From: Ciona savignyi
Lineage: Eukaryota > Chordata > Ascidiacea > Phlebobranchia > Cionidae
Length of the DNA: 64,000 nucleotides
Assembly: GCA_000149265.1 (NCBI GenBank)
Contig: CH003295.1
Coordinates: forward strand, 469,003-533,002
Direction of reading: 5' to 3'
Shown: piece by piece, positions 1 through 12,234 of the stretch
Layout of the letters: the number at the start of each line of letters is the position of its first letter
Position numbering within the stretch: position 1 is the first letter of the stretch
Notes under the pieces: model-generated
The model's input: the letters and a program-made list of their open reading frames with translations, nothing else
What the model was told of the DNA's origin: nothing
Database searches by the model: none
Program-made: the position numbers and the translations under genes

Positions 1-1264
1 TGATAACGAGCACTGATTCATCAAAGCATAATGGTTGCATGATACTTCAGCCCAATTTAAAAATATTAAAACAGTACATTACTGTTATGTAACACAATTA
101 AGAGTAATTAATTGCCCTTATTCATGGGTCGTGCATGTACACTTTTTGTTCAAGGTTCCAGTTTTGTTAATATTAATTTAAATAGTTTGCAAATTTTGCT
201 GCAATTTATGTTTTTTCGTGTAAGTAAGGTTTAACCGCCAAGTCTCTGTTTTATACTGTTATATCTTATGTATTTACTGGCGCGTTTTAAGTACTGTAGT
301 TTTGCCTTTTTTTCTGCTTCTTCTTTAAATGACATTTTGTGCAATCTTCTTTAATGTTGAACGATCAAAAATATATTTGTTTGTTGGCTGCAATTTTATT
401 AACACCGTTATTGCATTTAGTATTGCATTTTGTCGTTACTATTTAATTACAAGAATTATTACCTTTTACAATAAATTTGAGTTTACCGTGGTTTGTTTAA
501 ATGATTTAGTTTAATCGGTGACTTCGTTCTGCTAATAACGTTGTTTCTTGTAATATTATAACCATCTGTGTATAGTAGGCTAATATAGGCCTACTAGCAT
601 TTCTGCGATGTAAGCCGCAATGTAATATGTTGGTGTCATGTTTCTCACACCGTTTATCCAGCAATTGACCTCGCTTTAAGTCAATATAATAGCATTGGCA
701 AATTTGTTTTGAATACTGATGACACAATCTACATATATTATTTATGTTTGGTTTTCAACAACGGGATGAGGAACTATAAATTAAGTCTTCGATGGATCCA
801 ATAAGCTACCTAAAGCAAAACATTGTGTGTGTTCTTTATAACGTAACAAAAGCTTACTAAAAGCACAGTTTATTTATATCTCAATGTGGTGCTTGTATTT
901 CAGAGCGCATAAAAAGAGAAGATGAAATTACACCCCGTCGGTAGATTCATTGGATTCCACACTGGAAAACCAGATTTATAAACACTTACATGGAGCAAAT
1001 CATTGTGTAGTTCACTATAAGCTTCGAAATGACGGGTGGTGGATTCGAATCGTTTTTGCAGGTAGATAGCCTAGATTTTTGTCTTATAAATTGCAGCACT
1101 AGATCGCTTTCAGACAAGACTGCATTTAAAAACTAACATTGCGTAAATAATTTACCGACGCAATGTAACAATCAGCCACCTATGTATATAAAATTATCGA
1201 ATTAACGCAGTTAAATCAACAGACTAAAATTCACATCGTTTCGAACGATAATGACGCTGACCAC
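1..1264. other. No gene recognised
   Basis: AT-rich sequence with only short chance reading frames on both strands. I see no splice-bounded coding stretch, RNA gene or repeat I can name. Confidence 0.5.
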
Positions 1265-1779
1265 ATGATAAGACGAGCTCTTTCGACATACCGATTGTGT
1301 TTTGAGGAAATTTCCGACGGAATGGATCAGGTATGTACTGACAAATGAAATCGACTGGGGGGCGTTTGGCTCATAGTAGATGAAAATCCAGTTCTTGTGT
1401 CATGGGCGACATCAACATGGCTAAATAATTGTTCATAGTCATATATGGACCGCAATGTTACAGAACCGGCGGTGATACTTTTAAAACCAGGCTTAGTATC
1501 GAAAATTAGGGGCGTTAGATGACATTTTAGTTGTCAGGCGAGTTGTCTTTTGTCCAACAAATTGCAGATATGACGTTGGTTTATAATTCTAATGGACTGT
1601 CTCTGAATTTTTGTAAAAATTGCCTTTTTTATGCTTTTTCTTGTGTGTTGAGTTTTTAAACGTTGTTAACTTAGATAGACCAGAAGTTGAAAGAAGTGAT
1701 AGGCGATGAGTGGAAGAGCGAGTACGAGAAAAGAAACAACGAACCTGCAAGAATGGACACATCGAACAGAAGGAAGTGA
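1265..1779 (+). CDS. Putative two-exon small protein, 56 aa, unknown function
   Basis: Exon 1 (1265-1330) begins with ATG and ends at a strong CAG|GTATGT donor in phase 0. Exon 2 (1675-1779) follows a TTAACTTAG acceptor in phase 0 and ends in TGA. The joined product is charged and helix-friendly, with a Lys/Glu-rich second half (for example DEWKSEYEKRN) and a basic tail. There is no signal peptide or membrane segment and I recognise no family. The frame stays open upstream of the chosen ATG, so the start could lie further 5' or an upstream exon could exist. The support is the matching splice sites and phase; the short length makes chance possible. Confidence 0.4.
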
Positions 1780-2093
1780 AAATCAAACATAAACCTTGGA
1801 TCTAACAGCCGTTGTTTATATCCTTCATTTTGCCAACCCGCAGTGTCACGTATCGCAAAATATTGTATCAATCGTCGTTTTAACATGTCGCTCTATTTGG
1901 CAGACTAGGTTATTTATATACCTATATTTAAATTCAAGTCTAAGTCAATACATTTTATACCATTAAACTGTCTCTAGCCTTTCGGAGTGTTTGTAGATAT
2001 GGAGTGTAGTTTATCATGTAGGATAACGCACCACGGGCCTCAAAAGTCAAAAGTTACTCTGTATATACCGAAAACCAATTTATATTTTGACTA

Positions 2094-3375
2094 GAGAGTG
2101 TCAACCACGTAAATAAACCACTACTACTATTTTTTAAAACCCCTGTTGAGTGTACGCTATATTGATAAAGTGAATAATCCTTAACAGTTTCAAAATATAT
2201 GCTGTTATAGAATAACCGGTGCCGAACGTTCCCAAAACGGCAGTCGTGCTTATATATTCTTGGGTGTCTCGAGAATTTCTCTGAAGCAATATAACTATAG
2301 AATTTCCATTATACAGCCAAACCATACTAGCTAAAACAACCAGTATATTTAACTCGATTGGTCATTTTCTTTCTTATTATATAAACCGTTAGCATGACAG
2401 ATCACTAGTTTCAGTAGAATTTAATAAATGGGGATTTCCCAGAAAAAGTGGGAAAAGATAGGGGAAAACGCATCTTTTTTGATGTTCGTAGTTAAATTCT
2501 ATATCACATGCTGGCCAGACATGCCTGTCACCAGCGTTACGCAGAAAAAAATTAAATCAAAATGTGTTCCCTTCGGAATCAAAAGGAAGCCATAACTAAA
2601 TAAATACTGATTACCCATACACAGATATCAATCGAATGCTTGACCGATACGTAACTTGAATTTTGCAAAAATCGTATTGATGGATTTATAATTTTTGACG
2701 CCGTAAACAATGTTTAATTTTCAAAGTAAGCCAACAGTATAATATCTGGTAAAAGTTTTGAACATTTTTAGAACATTTTTATTGTGTTATTAGAAGCAAC
2801 CTATTAGTTCAAACACGGCAAATATTTAAATTATTATGGGATATCCTGTACCCACCATTAACCATTTTTTTGGGAAACACACACCACACTCAACCGCACC
2901 AATTCAATACAGTAACCAGTTTGGTTTAATGCTAAATAACAAGATGAATAAAATGAAATAATAAGCTTTACTCCTGCCAGGACCGAGAAGTTACGAACGG
3001 CGACCGGGTCACTGCATTTTTGGTATTTTTGGTAGTTAATTTTAGATTGTTTATATCTTAGAACAAAACTGAAAAATACATCAAATAAAATATCCCCATT
3101 TGCCTCGAACAGCTCTCAATAATTTAAAAATCAACTTGATTATTGTAGTTTTTGTAAACCAACGTCAGGAATACTTTATTCGGAAAATATGGATATCAAG
3201 TTTATTGGTCGGGAAGTCTGCTTGCAGAAACAAACGTTGTAGAATTTGTATCAGATATACCTGGAGTGATTTGGTAACCAGGGTACCCAAGATTTTTTTG
3301 CACGCAAAAAAATATACCCTAGAGTCAACAGGAGTTTTAAAAAATAGTAGTGATTCACATATGGTTGACACTCTC
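2094..3375. mobile_element. TA-flanked terminal-inverted-repeat element (Tc1/mariner-like, non-autonomous)
   Basis: The left end starts gagagtgtcaacca just after a TA at 2092-2093. The right end is its reverse complement, followed by TA at 3376-3377. The inverted similarity extends about 50 bp inward (2094-2148 against 3325-3375) through a shared actactattttttaaaac block with small gaps. No transposase reading frame is visible inside, so it would be a non-autonomous element. The TA target site points to the Tc1/mariner group, but the family is an inference from the ends only. Confidence 0.6.
2505..2610 (+). repeat. Dispersed repeat copy 1 (partner near 46760-46855)
   Basis: A segment containing cctgtcacc-agcgttacgcagaaaa, aaatcaaaatgtgtt and gaatcaaa-gg-a-cccata resembles 46768-46850 in the same orientation, with small indels. 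It lies inside the 2094-3375 element, so the 46.8-kb copy may be a relic of the same family. Confidence 0.45.
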
Positions 3376-3379
3376 TAGT

Positions 3380-4429
3380 TAAGAATGAAATCTACAACCA
3401 CTATACGAAATGTATGAAGCATTGACTTTAACATATAATACATTTATATTTATTTTAATATTCCCATAAGGTACACGGCCGTAGCACATTATGTATATAC
3501 AAATATATATTACTTTTGTACAAGACGAAACAGTATGAAGCGACATGACCCGCGTGACTGGAGTTGATATTAACCCCGTAACGTAACAGGTCAGACGCAA
3601 CTGCCTATACAACTAAACCAGACGGCAGGAATATAATATAAGCTGCTTTATATATATATTTGAAAAGCTATATACACGAACGTCACGAAAATCGGTGGTC
3701 ACGATTCGACCCACACCATTCTCCATATAGTTATATATATATATATCATCTATAGCCTCCATATATAAATAATTATAAATCGTGTGAAAAATGTTTAAAC
3801 AACACGTACGAGTGACATAAAACCGTGATTGTTCAATGTTTAAAATTAATTTTAAATATATTCTTGGTAATATAACGAAATTAAACAGAAAGTAATAAAA
3901 TTCGTGAGCTGTTTCATACAACTGACTTCCGTTTTGTCGCCTTTCTGAAACAGCAAAGTTTTAACGAAAACATAGGGACATTATAAAAACAACTTTTGTT
4001 TAGAGGCTATACAATACAATGTGTGCATATAATTAGGTTCAGATTAGGGCTAAGTGCAGAGAAAATGTTACAAACGTCGATATGAGATTGACAACATCAG
4101 CTAACGACTGATGCTTGAGGTTTTGAATACGTGACATGATTTTCTTGAATTTGTCCCCAAAACTGCAAGCTAGACGCTTATTTAGCAACTATTTCATTAA
4201 ATTACTCTAAAATATGGTCTGAATATAATATTTAAGATTTGTAATTCGGGCAATTGGGGAGTAATTTTTGGAACAAGATGCATTTTTATACAATAAGTGG
4301 CAGCACTGCTACGCGCGGCAAATCAAATATATAGTAGTTTCTCCTCAATGTAGTTAGTAGTGAGTTTGCATTTTACCGCACGTATTATTGCTGCCATATG
4401 CAAACAAAAACTTCAACTTACCAAGCACA
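3380..4429. other. Spacer upstream of coilin, no gene seen
   Basis: AT-rich with short TA runs (3640-3660, 3730-3750). No coding stretch supported; the proximal part presumably contains the coilin promoter, with no clear TATA box. Confidence 0.45.
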
Positions 4430-6073
4430 ATGACAAGTTCCAATGGAAGAAAAGTTCGAGTCGGGCTTCGATTTGACATAGCACCACCTTCATGTCCGTC
4501 TTCCAAGCATTTCATGTTGTTAATAGATCGTGATGCAGTGCGATGTGTGTCTGACGTGGAACACACCATTGCTTTTAAATTTGGCTTTTCTAGTTCGCGA
4601 TTTCTGGTTTTGTCGATACACGATTTCGTTTTATTGTCAAGTGACGACGTAGACGTAATTCGTGACGGAGATGAAATACAAGTGAAACTTGACCATGGTG
4701 TAATTGAGCAGGAAAACCAAGATATTCTTAAAAGTTGCACAGAAAAACCAATCACCAACGAAAGAAAAAGCCGTAAAAGGAGAAAAACTGAAGATAATTC
4801 TTGTAAGTCTACTAGGAAAATGAAGAAGATTAAGATTGCAAACCCAATAATTAAAGAGAAAAAGAAGAAATTGACAAAAAAGAAAAACTCACTTCCAAGA
4901 AAGAAAATGAATATGCCTAAGATCAGTAAAAAATCCTCAATCATTCAACCCATAATAAAAACTCGACAGTCAAAGCTAAAAACACCATCAGTTCAAAGTT
5001 GTGAAGCTTCCATTAGCTCTGATAATTCAGATAATGATCAAACTGGTAACGTACAACAAAAAACGCTTGTTCCAGTAATGATGGCATTACCAAGTGCAGT
5101 AAAATCTTCTTCATCCTCTGATACTAGTGACAGTAGCTCAGATTCTGATGACCAGGTACTTTTGCCCACAGAATCAGTGGTGGTACCATTACAGGCAAAA
5201 GTGTTGAAAAAATTATCACCTGCTAAACTTGGACTGATAAAAAATGACACAAGCAGTAGTGATAGTAGTTCAAGCACAGATGGTGAAACACGTAAGGAAA
5301 AAGACACTACTATTGCAATACAACCTTTGTTGCCCAAGCATTCTCCAAAATCACCTGAATCAAGCAGCAGTAGTGATGATAGCAGCTCAGATGATGGAAA
5401 AGTTGTTAAATCTGTAAGTAAGGATCCACCTGAGCATAATTTAAATGTCATACCAAATTTAAAAAATAAAGTGAGTGTATCTTCTAAAGTACCCCACCAG
5501 AAATCAAATATAAATGTTTGTACCACACAGAATGAATCGAGTTCTACTGATTCAAGTAGTGACTCTGATTCCAGTGTACCAGTTCAAAAAAATGAACCGG
5601 AAAACAGAGACAAATATTTTGCACAGCTGGCATACCCAAATTACCACAACAGATCTATTGTGTTAACATGCCCTCAAGAAAAAAATGATCCTTCTGAAAA
5701 TTCTCAAGAAAATTCCAAAATCCTTGAAAGCAAAGCAAAACCTTTGGTTGATGATTACAATTCCTTATTGAGTCTATCCTGGCCGCCAAGAGTTGGTGAT
5801 AAAATAGCTTACCAAGTACTTGAATTGTCACCAACTGATTACACTCCTCATATGTCTGCCTTTAAAGAAGTTGAAGTCGTTCATGTTGATCCAAACAAAC
5901 AAATCACGGTCAAGATTTTGTATGAAGAGAAGCAGTCAGAAAACCTATCAAAGCCCGGAAGGTTTGAACTTTTGTACGATGATCAACCTGAGGACATGGA
6001 ATCTGATAAAGAAAAAAATGAAACCTGCACGCTGACATGGTCTTCTTTAGTAAATGTTAAGTTGATTCAGTAA
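4430..6073 (+). CDS. COIL: Coilin (Cajal body scaffold), 547 aa, single exon
   Basis: Coilin is the nuclear scaffold of Cajal bodies, where spliceosomal snRNPs mature. Residues about 8-90 match the coilin N-terminal self-association domain: a VRVGLRFD strand, a FGFSSSRFLVLSI segment, then a D-GDEIQVKL strand. A basic Lys-rich stretch (about 120-175) looks like a nuclear localisation region. The middle (about 190-410) has several acidic Ser/Asp clusters such as SSSSDTSDSSSDSDD, probably CK2-type sites. The C-terminus (about 455-545) matches the atypical Tudor-like fold of coilin (SWPPRVGDKIAYQVLEL and the following KEVEVVHVDP). The first in-frame ATG is at 4430; the frame extends 14 codons upstream but only to a non-ATG. 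No RG box is evident. An antisense open frame over the 5' third is a shadow. Confidence 0.92.
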   Translation: MTSSNGRKVRVGLRFDIAPPSCPSSKHFMLLIDRDAVRCVSDVEHTIAFKFGFSSSRFLVLSIHDFVLLSSDDVDVIRDGDEIQVKLDHGVIEQENQDILKSCTEKPITNERKSRKRRKTEDNSCKSTRKMKKIKIANPIIKEKKKKLTKKKNSLPRKKMNMPKISKKSSIIQPIIKTRQSKLKTPSVQSCEASISSDNSDNDQTGNVQQKTLVPVMMALPSAVKSSSSSDTSDSSSDSDDQVLLPTESVVVPLQAKVLKKLSPAKLGLIKNDTSSSDSSSSTDGETRKEKDTTIAIQPLLPKHSPKSPESSSSSDDSSSDDGKVVKSVSKDPPEHNLNVIPNLKNKVSVSSKVPHQKSNINVCTTQNESSSTDSSSDSDSSVPVQKNEPENRDKYFAQLAYPNYHNRSIVLTCPQEKNDPSENSQENSKILESKAKPLVDDYNSLLSLSWPPRVGDKIAYQVLELSPTDYTPHMSAFKEVEVVHVDPNKQITVKILYEEKQSENLSKPGRFELLYDDQPEDMESDKEKNETCTLTWSSLVNVKLIQ

Positions 6074-6325
6074 CTGTTTTTTAACTTTTCTTTATTAACT
6101 TTTTTTTATACAGTTTTTAAATCGCTCTGTGTTTTTCGAAATCTGTATGTACTGGTGCATATTACACTGATATTGCTGCTATCATATATAATTGGTGAAT
6201 TGGATCATGTAATGTAAATTTTAGTTTAAAATTTTCTATTTACTGCCATGTTGCTTTAACTTGACACATTTCCCCCCTAATAGATCGCTCTTGTTCTGTA
6301 TATAAGTCTGTAAATTTTGTTTACA
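6074..6325. promoter_or_regulatory. 252-bp coilin/EPHX1 spacer with acceptor-like site
   Basis: Coilin's stop and the next gene's ATG are only 252 bp apart. No canonical AATAAA is visible in between. A pyrimidine-rich tract ends in taatag at 6283, 43 nt before the downstream ATG, and resembles a 3' splice acceptor. In tunicates such a site could take a spliced leader; that is inference. Confidence 0.3.
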
Positions 6326-9300
6326 ATGTTACTGTACATTGTTGCATTTTTGGTTGCGGTCTATGCACTTTTAAACATAAAAACAAAGAAAAGAGAAGAT
6401 CACCAGATTTTATCACAATTCTTTCCGGACAAAAATTGGTCAAAGAATGAAAATGAATCTGTTGACCAAACCATCACACCTTTTACCATCAGCATAGAGG
6501 ACGGCAGAATTCAGGATTTGAATCGGCGTCTTGACTGTGTAAGGTTAGTTCCATCTACACTGTGTGTTCATCCCTAGTTTGTGCACTTACAAGGTGTTTA
6601 GCTGTAGGGGCGTGCAATATTCTATACATTCTATATCGCATATATACACTGTTTTAATCTCACTTTGCCTGATACATGGAATAAGATAACCCAACTGATT
6701 TTGATTTTTGCTCAAACAATGAGGTCGTTTTAGTCTTGTTATGTTGCATATGGAGTATTATGATCAAGGGGGCTTGCAGCTTAATCTTCACACTGATCAC
6801 TTTCTGTAGGAATGTGTCATTGGTCAAGAGACATAACATAAATTTTCTTTATTTAGATTTTTTACCCGGATTGATCCAAAATTAATATCAACTATTAAAA
6901 TTGGGTAAAGTAAACTCCAGCAACCTGACTGTGCACAACACGGGGTACAAGAATAAGTATTTATTTTCTACAATCCTATCATACTTTAAACAATTAGTTT
7001 AACTGAATTTTAACTTTATATTTCATCAGAATGCCAACGCCTTCATTGTCAACTAGTTGTTTTAACTACGGCATGCGGACTGAATTTATGGAGGATCTAA
7101 TCAAGTATTGGCGCAATGATTATTCTTGGAAGGAACAAGAGGAAAAGATGAATCAGTTCAGTCATTACAAAACCAGGATAGAAGGACTGGATATTCATTT
7201 CATTCATGAGAAAGCAAAATCTGGTGTAGAGGTGATAATGTATAGATTTTATGCATATTTTCATATACATAAATACATATTTTTTTGGCTGAATTTTGTA
7301 ACATATTTGTAACCGTGTCAGAATATAGTTAAAAAACTCCAGTTATAACATCATTAGATATATATATATATATATATATACAGAGTTGAAAACTTCACAT
7401 ATGCAGAGTTTTATGCTAAAGCAAAAGTTTAAAACAGAAGATGGTACTTTGTTCAACTGAACTTGCGATTATTGGAAAAAAAACACACATCTTACTTTAT
7501 TTATTGATATATACTAATGAACATCTTTCAAATAAAGGGGAAAACTATTCTGATGACGCACGGATGGCCGGGTTCATTTGTGGAATTCCTCGATATCATC
7601 CCAATGTTAACCGATCCAGATAAACATGATGGTAATGACAGTGATGCTGTTAACCTTGTTTGTCCATCTATTCCTGGATTTGGATTTTCGGAGGCACCTG
7701 AAAAAGAAGGTAAATACTTTGTGTTATTTTGCACCCAATATATTGATTTCATTAGGTTACCAGTATAAAAGTTTTATTTAAAAATATTTCTTGTTATTGC
7801 TTAAAAAAATTAATGGACAATAATAAATGTATTCTGTACCTTATATTTGTATATTTTGTTTGGCGCGTTAGCTTAAACGGTAATAGTGGTAGTCAAAAGA
7901 CAGCCTCTCAGTTGTATTATGAGTGAACAAATGTCTCAATCATGCAACACACTGCAACTGCAATACCTCCAATAACTGGACTATGGGTGCAAAGTTATTT
8001 GATTGCATGTGTGTTTTGATACCCCTTGTTTTTTTTCCATTCATTAAGATAAAACCTGAATGTACTATTCAAACAAACTGGTTTTATGTCATAAGTTCTT
8101 TGCAAGGTCATATTATGGTTTTATGTCATAAGTTCTTTTCGGGTCATAATATGGTTAATTATTAATTCAGTATTTAATTTGGATCATTTAAGATCCATAA
8201 GTAAATGTTGCGTAAGTTAGGTAAAATCCAGATAATAAGTTAATAATCATAATGCATGATCAAGTCAAACTTTTCTTCTTTAGGCTTCAACACATTTGAA
8301 TGCTCCAGAATTTTCCACAAGCTAATGCTACGACTTGGATACAAGAAATACTATGTTCAAGGTGGCGATTATGGCTCTATAATCAGCGTTGGCGTTGCAT
8401 TGCTGTATCCAAGGTGAAAATTCGTCACATCTTACGCAATATATTATTATTGTAATATTAATATATGTGTTGTTAACTTGTTAGAATGTGTTGTTAGTAC
8501 CATTTAAAAGTTTTAAGACAATAGTGTTTCACTTTTTTTTTACTATCTCACAAATTCGCTTCCTCAATTTTTTTGGAAGTAAATTTCAAAAACAACCTGT
8601 TGTATCATATTTTAACATTTTAAATCAAAGTTTGTGTCTTTTTAAATGCGGTATATTAAAGGAGTAAAAATGAAATAATTAAATTAAAATCTGCAAATGT
8701 TTTCCAGCTATGTTAAAGGATGCCACACCACCATGATACCATGCCGACCGCAAGGTCCCAATCTGTTGAAAACTGTAGCAGCTGCGTATTTCCCAAAGAT
8801 TCTGTTCAATCAAGTGGAGAAGAAGCAGCTTCTTCCGTTTAAACAAACCTTTGCCAACCTTATGATGGAAACCGGATATTTCCACATCCAATCAACAAAA
8901 CCTGACACAGTCGGTAGGAGGAATAACTGAGAATATACTGTTTAAATTAAATTTATGATTAAATTTGGAGTTTAATATTTTTTACTTGGTATTTTTTATA
9001 GTCATACTTTTTTATTTAAATGTTGCTATAATCAACTCCTCTTCTGTTACTAAATTTGGTTTCATTTATTTTCAGGCTTTGGGTTGTCCGATTCTCCAGT
9101 TGGGTTAGCTGCTTACATCATAGAGAAGTTTTCCACATGGACTGATTATGCTGCAAGGTATTTTTGTATTGGTCATTAGTCGTTGCCAATGGTTCCTAGA
9201 CAACTGAAAAGGAAGCAAATCATAAACTGCCCTGTTGTGTATAATGGCTATTGACTTATGATTTGTACTTGTAAACATTTTAGGTTAAAGAATATCCAAA

Positions 9301-10531
9301 CATTTACAGTTTATGCATTTAGGTTAAATAATAGAATCAAATTAAGTGTTTATAATACAACCATAATGTGCCATTAAAGTGCAATTCAGTTACTTTTACC
9401 TTGAATTTATATTCATAGCAACCTTTTTGTTTGTTTGTTTGATGTTTATTAAATGATGTTTTTTTTGCTTAGAGACACAGCTGATGGTATGCTCAGCAAG
9501 TTCTGGAGCAAAGACCAACTGCTGAACAATGTGATGATATACTGGTGGTCTGCTAACATAACTTCATCCTTACGTTTGTACAAAGAAACTTTCGGCAGCA
9601 ACATATATCACGAAGTTCAGCCGTAAGTCCGGGTTGAATTGAAGCTGGAGAACTTGAAGTGTTTTTTTCTATGTATTGTGTACATTTGTTAATTTAAACA
9701 TAACTAGTAGAAGTAACGATAAAACATCGTGTTCTGACGAAAAGTAATGGAAAAAGTCACCGTGCTATAACAACGACTGATTAAAAAAAAAACGATTAAA
9801 CATGACTGTTCGACACTTGTTTTAGGATCCCGGTACGTGTTCCAGGAGGCTATGCGTGGTTTCCCAATGAAATCATTGGCACTTGCAAAAGTTGGGTGGC
9901 TCAGAAATACGCACATCTCATCCACTTCAGCTACATGAAACGCGGAGGTCATTTCAGTGCCTTCGAAGTCCCTGGCGACCTTGCAAAGGACATCCTACTC
10001 TTTATTCGTAAAGTAGAGGTGAGAATAAAAATATAAAATTTAAATTAGTATGGCATATGGATGCTAAAATAATGGACATAACTAAATATATACCAAACCT
10101 GACATCTTTAATTCCTTTATAGTTGTAAGAATAAATAGCTATTTACTCGAATGTACATAATCCACATTCCTTTATTGATCCTCCTGTAATTCTAATAGTA
10201 ATACGAAAAAAAGAAATTTTTGAATCACACACATTACCAATGATGAGATTAGTTTTTGTTCTTCCCAGAAGAGAAAGGTTATCCTTAAAATCAATTTCAC
10301 TAAGTTGTAGATTGTAGTGTTTCTCGATATAGTAAAGTAAGTCTGTTTGTTCCAACTGTTAAGAATTTAATTTTTTAAGGTTGAGGTGCAACAAAAGGTA
10401 AAACTATACAATCTTCATTGCTTAAAAATTAAAAATTATTTTCGAAATTATAGAATCAAGATTTGGAGGGCGCGCTGAATGATAAAGTCAATCTCCGGCA
10501 CGTCGTTGACAGTGACAGTAAAGAAAAGTAG
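6326..10531 (+). CDS. EPHX1: Microsomal epoxide hydrolase 1, 476 aa, nine exons
   Basis: Hydrolyses xenobiotic and lipid epoxides to trans-diols at the endoplasmic reticulum. Exons: 6326-6543, 7030-7231, 7538-7709, 8284-8413, 8708-8913, 9076-9157, 9473-9622, 9826-10018, 10454-10531; all junction phases agree. Residues 1-20 form a hydrophobic signal anchor followed by KTKKR, as in the microsomal enzyme. An EPHN segment (SYW-like YWRNDYSW, EGLDIHFIH) precedes an alpha/beta-hydrolase fold with HGWPGS. Catalytic residues are present: Asp226 (GGDYGS), Glu402 (FPNE), His429 (RGGHF), and the two oxyanion tyrosines (NVMIYW and RLYKE). Length is close to the mammalian enzyme (455 aa). The first in-frame ATG is at 6326; the frame upstream begins at TTG only. 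The last exon encodes a polar tail not typical of mammals. Confidence 0.95.
7860..8060 (+). mobile_element. Degenerate SINE relic in EPHX1 intron 3
   Basis: Contains decayed versions of the SINE landmarks: a tagcttaaacggtaatag head, aacacactgcaa, ctatgggtgcaaag and ttccattca-ttaagataaa. Heavily diverged from the copies at 15593 and 37535. Confidence 0.4.
8080..8156. repeat. Two-copy tandem repeat in EPHX1 intron 3
   Basis: The unit ggttttatgtcataagttctt plus ggtcataatatgg is present twice in a row, about 39 bp per unit, with few differences. Confidence 0.7.
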
Positions 10532-11649
10532 ATCCTTGCAATGCAATCCTGGCGTATTCTTCAACCTCTCATTTCTTCATAATTGAAGCGCTGATCTATT
10601 CAATTTGCACCAACTTATGTGTTATACCTTAATTCTTCACCGCGACCAACTATAATTCACTGTAGTGATTGACAGAATGTGCAAACACGTTTTTAGCTTT
10701 TCTCAAGATTGTAAGATGTATTTAAACTCATGCCGTTATAATTTATCTATGGAGTGGTTATGCAATGACTTTTATGCAGTTATAATAGTTCCACAGCAAT
10801 ATATATATTTTATTTTAGTATAGATTGTCGATACATGATCTTATGGTATAGTTTTTGTGACTGGAAATTTCACAAAAAAATTGTAATTAGCAACTTTAAA
10901 CCAAAAAGGAAATTTCATTAGGAAAGTGCCTTGTTGTTTTGCTGTAATTTTTTACGTCGCATTTTTTTCGATTTTAACTTTGTGTGTTTTCCTATATACC
11001 ACCTACCTAATTCTATGCTATAACCTACTGTTCCTTGTACATATCGTTATACTTAATAGGTTTATTTAATTCTTATATTTCCTGTGGTATTCAAATGTTA
11101 CTGATGCAAAGAGAAGGTTAAGGTTGTTTTAAGATTTTGTATTTACATATAATTATCTTGTTAAATAACAAAATAAAACTAAATAATTGTTATATTTGGT
11201 GTGCAAATCTCGCTTGAACAACTGGTTACACCAAAAAAAACAGTGTAATTATGTATAAAGCCACAGCTTTACTCACAGACGCGCTGGACTTGCGTTCGCT
11301 CCTTATTTTTATAACCTATTACTACTTCGGTTGCTATACTAAGAAAAACAAAACAAGCGAATCTGATTATTAATTTCCATGTGTTCATATTCGCCACCGT
11401 GACCGAGGAACAAGAAGATGTTAGGAACCGAATTATTTGTTTCAGACAAGCCCTTGGTCATCAATAAGATGTTTCTCAACTGAAGTAGCAAATTCAAATA
11501 CGAAAACAACGTTCCCACCCGCAACCTGTTGCTTAATTCTTCTGTAAACCAGTGTATAGCTTGGTGTAAATGCCAGAAGTTAGGTAGTGGAGTGTATTCG
11601 GATAAAAATTGTATTTCTCAGGTTTAGCGGCTAATTATATACATATAGC
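10532..11649. other. EPHX1 3' UTR and spacer
   Basis: Holds the EPHX1 3' untranslated region with a polyadenylation hexamer AATAAA at 11172-11177, then about 470 bp with no recognised gene before the ATG at 11650. Confidence 0.6.
11172..11177 (+). promoter_or_regulatory. Polyadenylation signal, EPHX1
   Basis: AATAAA about 640 nt after the EPHX1 stop, the first canonical hexamer downstream. Confidence 0.5.
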
Positions 11650-11838
11650 ATGACGGTGAAGTTAAGCACCATTCTACCAGTCTTGTTGCTGATCGATGTA
11701 TCTTACGTCTCATCGCAGTGTCGCTATGGACAACCACAATGGTCAGGAGAACGTTACTGGAATGAAAGATATCAGCTAGGATATGATCAATGTAGGAATT
11801 CACTTATTCGTACATGCTATATATGTCATAACCGGTAG
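11650..11838 (+). CDS. Signal-peptide reading frame, possible alternative first exon or relic of the LRR gene
   Basis: ATG followed by a good signal peptide (hydrophobic core ILPVLLLIDVSYVSS, then QC). The 62-residue frame then has Trp, Tyr and Cys residues in a pattern (C, W-x-x-x-RYWN-RY, C) that recalls the start of the mature chain encoded at 12287 (C, [10 protein letters not shown], C). A donor at 11792 would join the 12287 acceptor in phase; the donor at 11835 would not. It could be an alternative first exon of the giant gene or a duplicated, broken copy of its first exon. Confidence 0.35.
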   Translation: MTVKLSTILPVLLLIDVSYVSSQCRYGQPQWSGERYWNERYQLGYDQCRNSLIRTCYICHNR

Positions 11839-12234
11839 TTGGGTGGAAGAATGCGACTAACGCTACATTTTATACAATGTCCGGCCGGTTTGCCCAGATG
11901 GAAAATCGTTGGATCGTCAGCCGAAAAGTTTTATAATAAAAACTACCTGCAATCAATTCGGCCGTGTCATTGTCATTAGGGTAGCCTATATAGCAATGTT
12001 TCCACAGTAATCACTCTCCACAATTGCATAATTATTCTTAACCGTGGTATACCGCTCTTCGTATTTCCACCCATGGGAACCAGCATATAAGTATGTTATC
12101 CCCATTCTTCAAACTTCATACCAACTTGAGTCCTGTATGTTTCTCCCCAATTTACCTTTAATAAAGAAGTTTGAATCAGAGGTGTTGCAATGAAGATACC
12201 GATTTGACAAAACATACTTTATTTTGGCGCCAAT

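Noticed and set aside
4354-4944. Long minus-strand open frame over coilin
   Set aside because: It is antisense to a clear coilin gene and made of low-complexity Phe/Leu runs mirroring the Lys/Ser-rich sense strand.
10143-10355. Minus-strand 70-aa open frame in EPHX1 last intron
   Set aside because: No start context, domain or splice partner; intronic.
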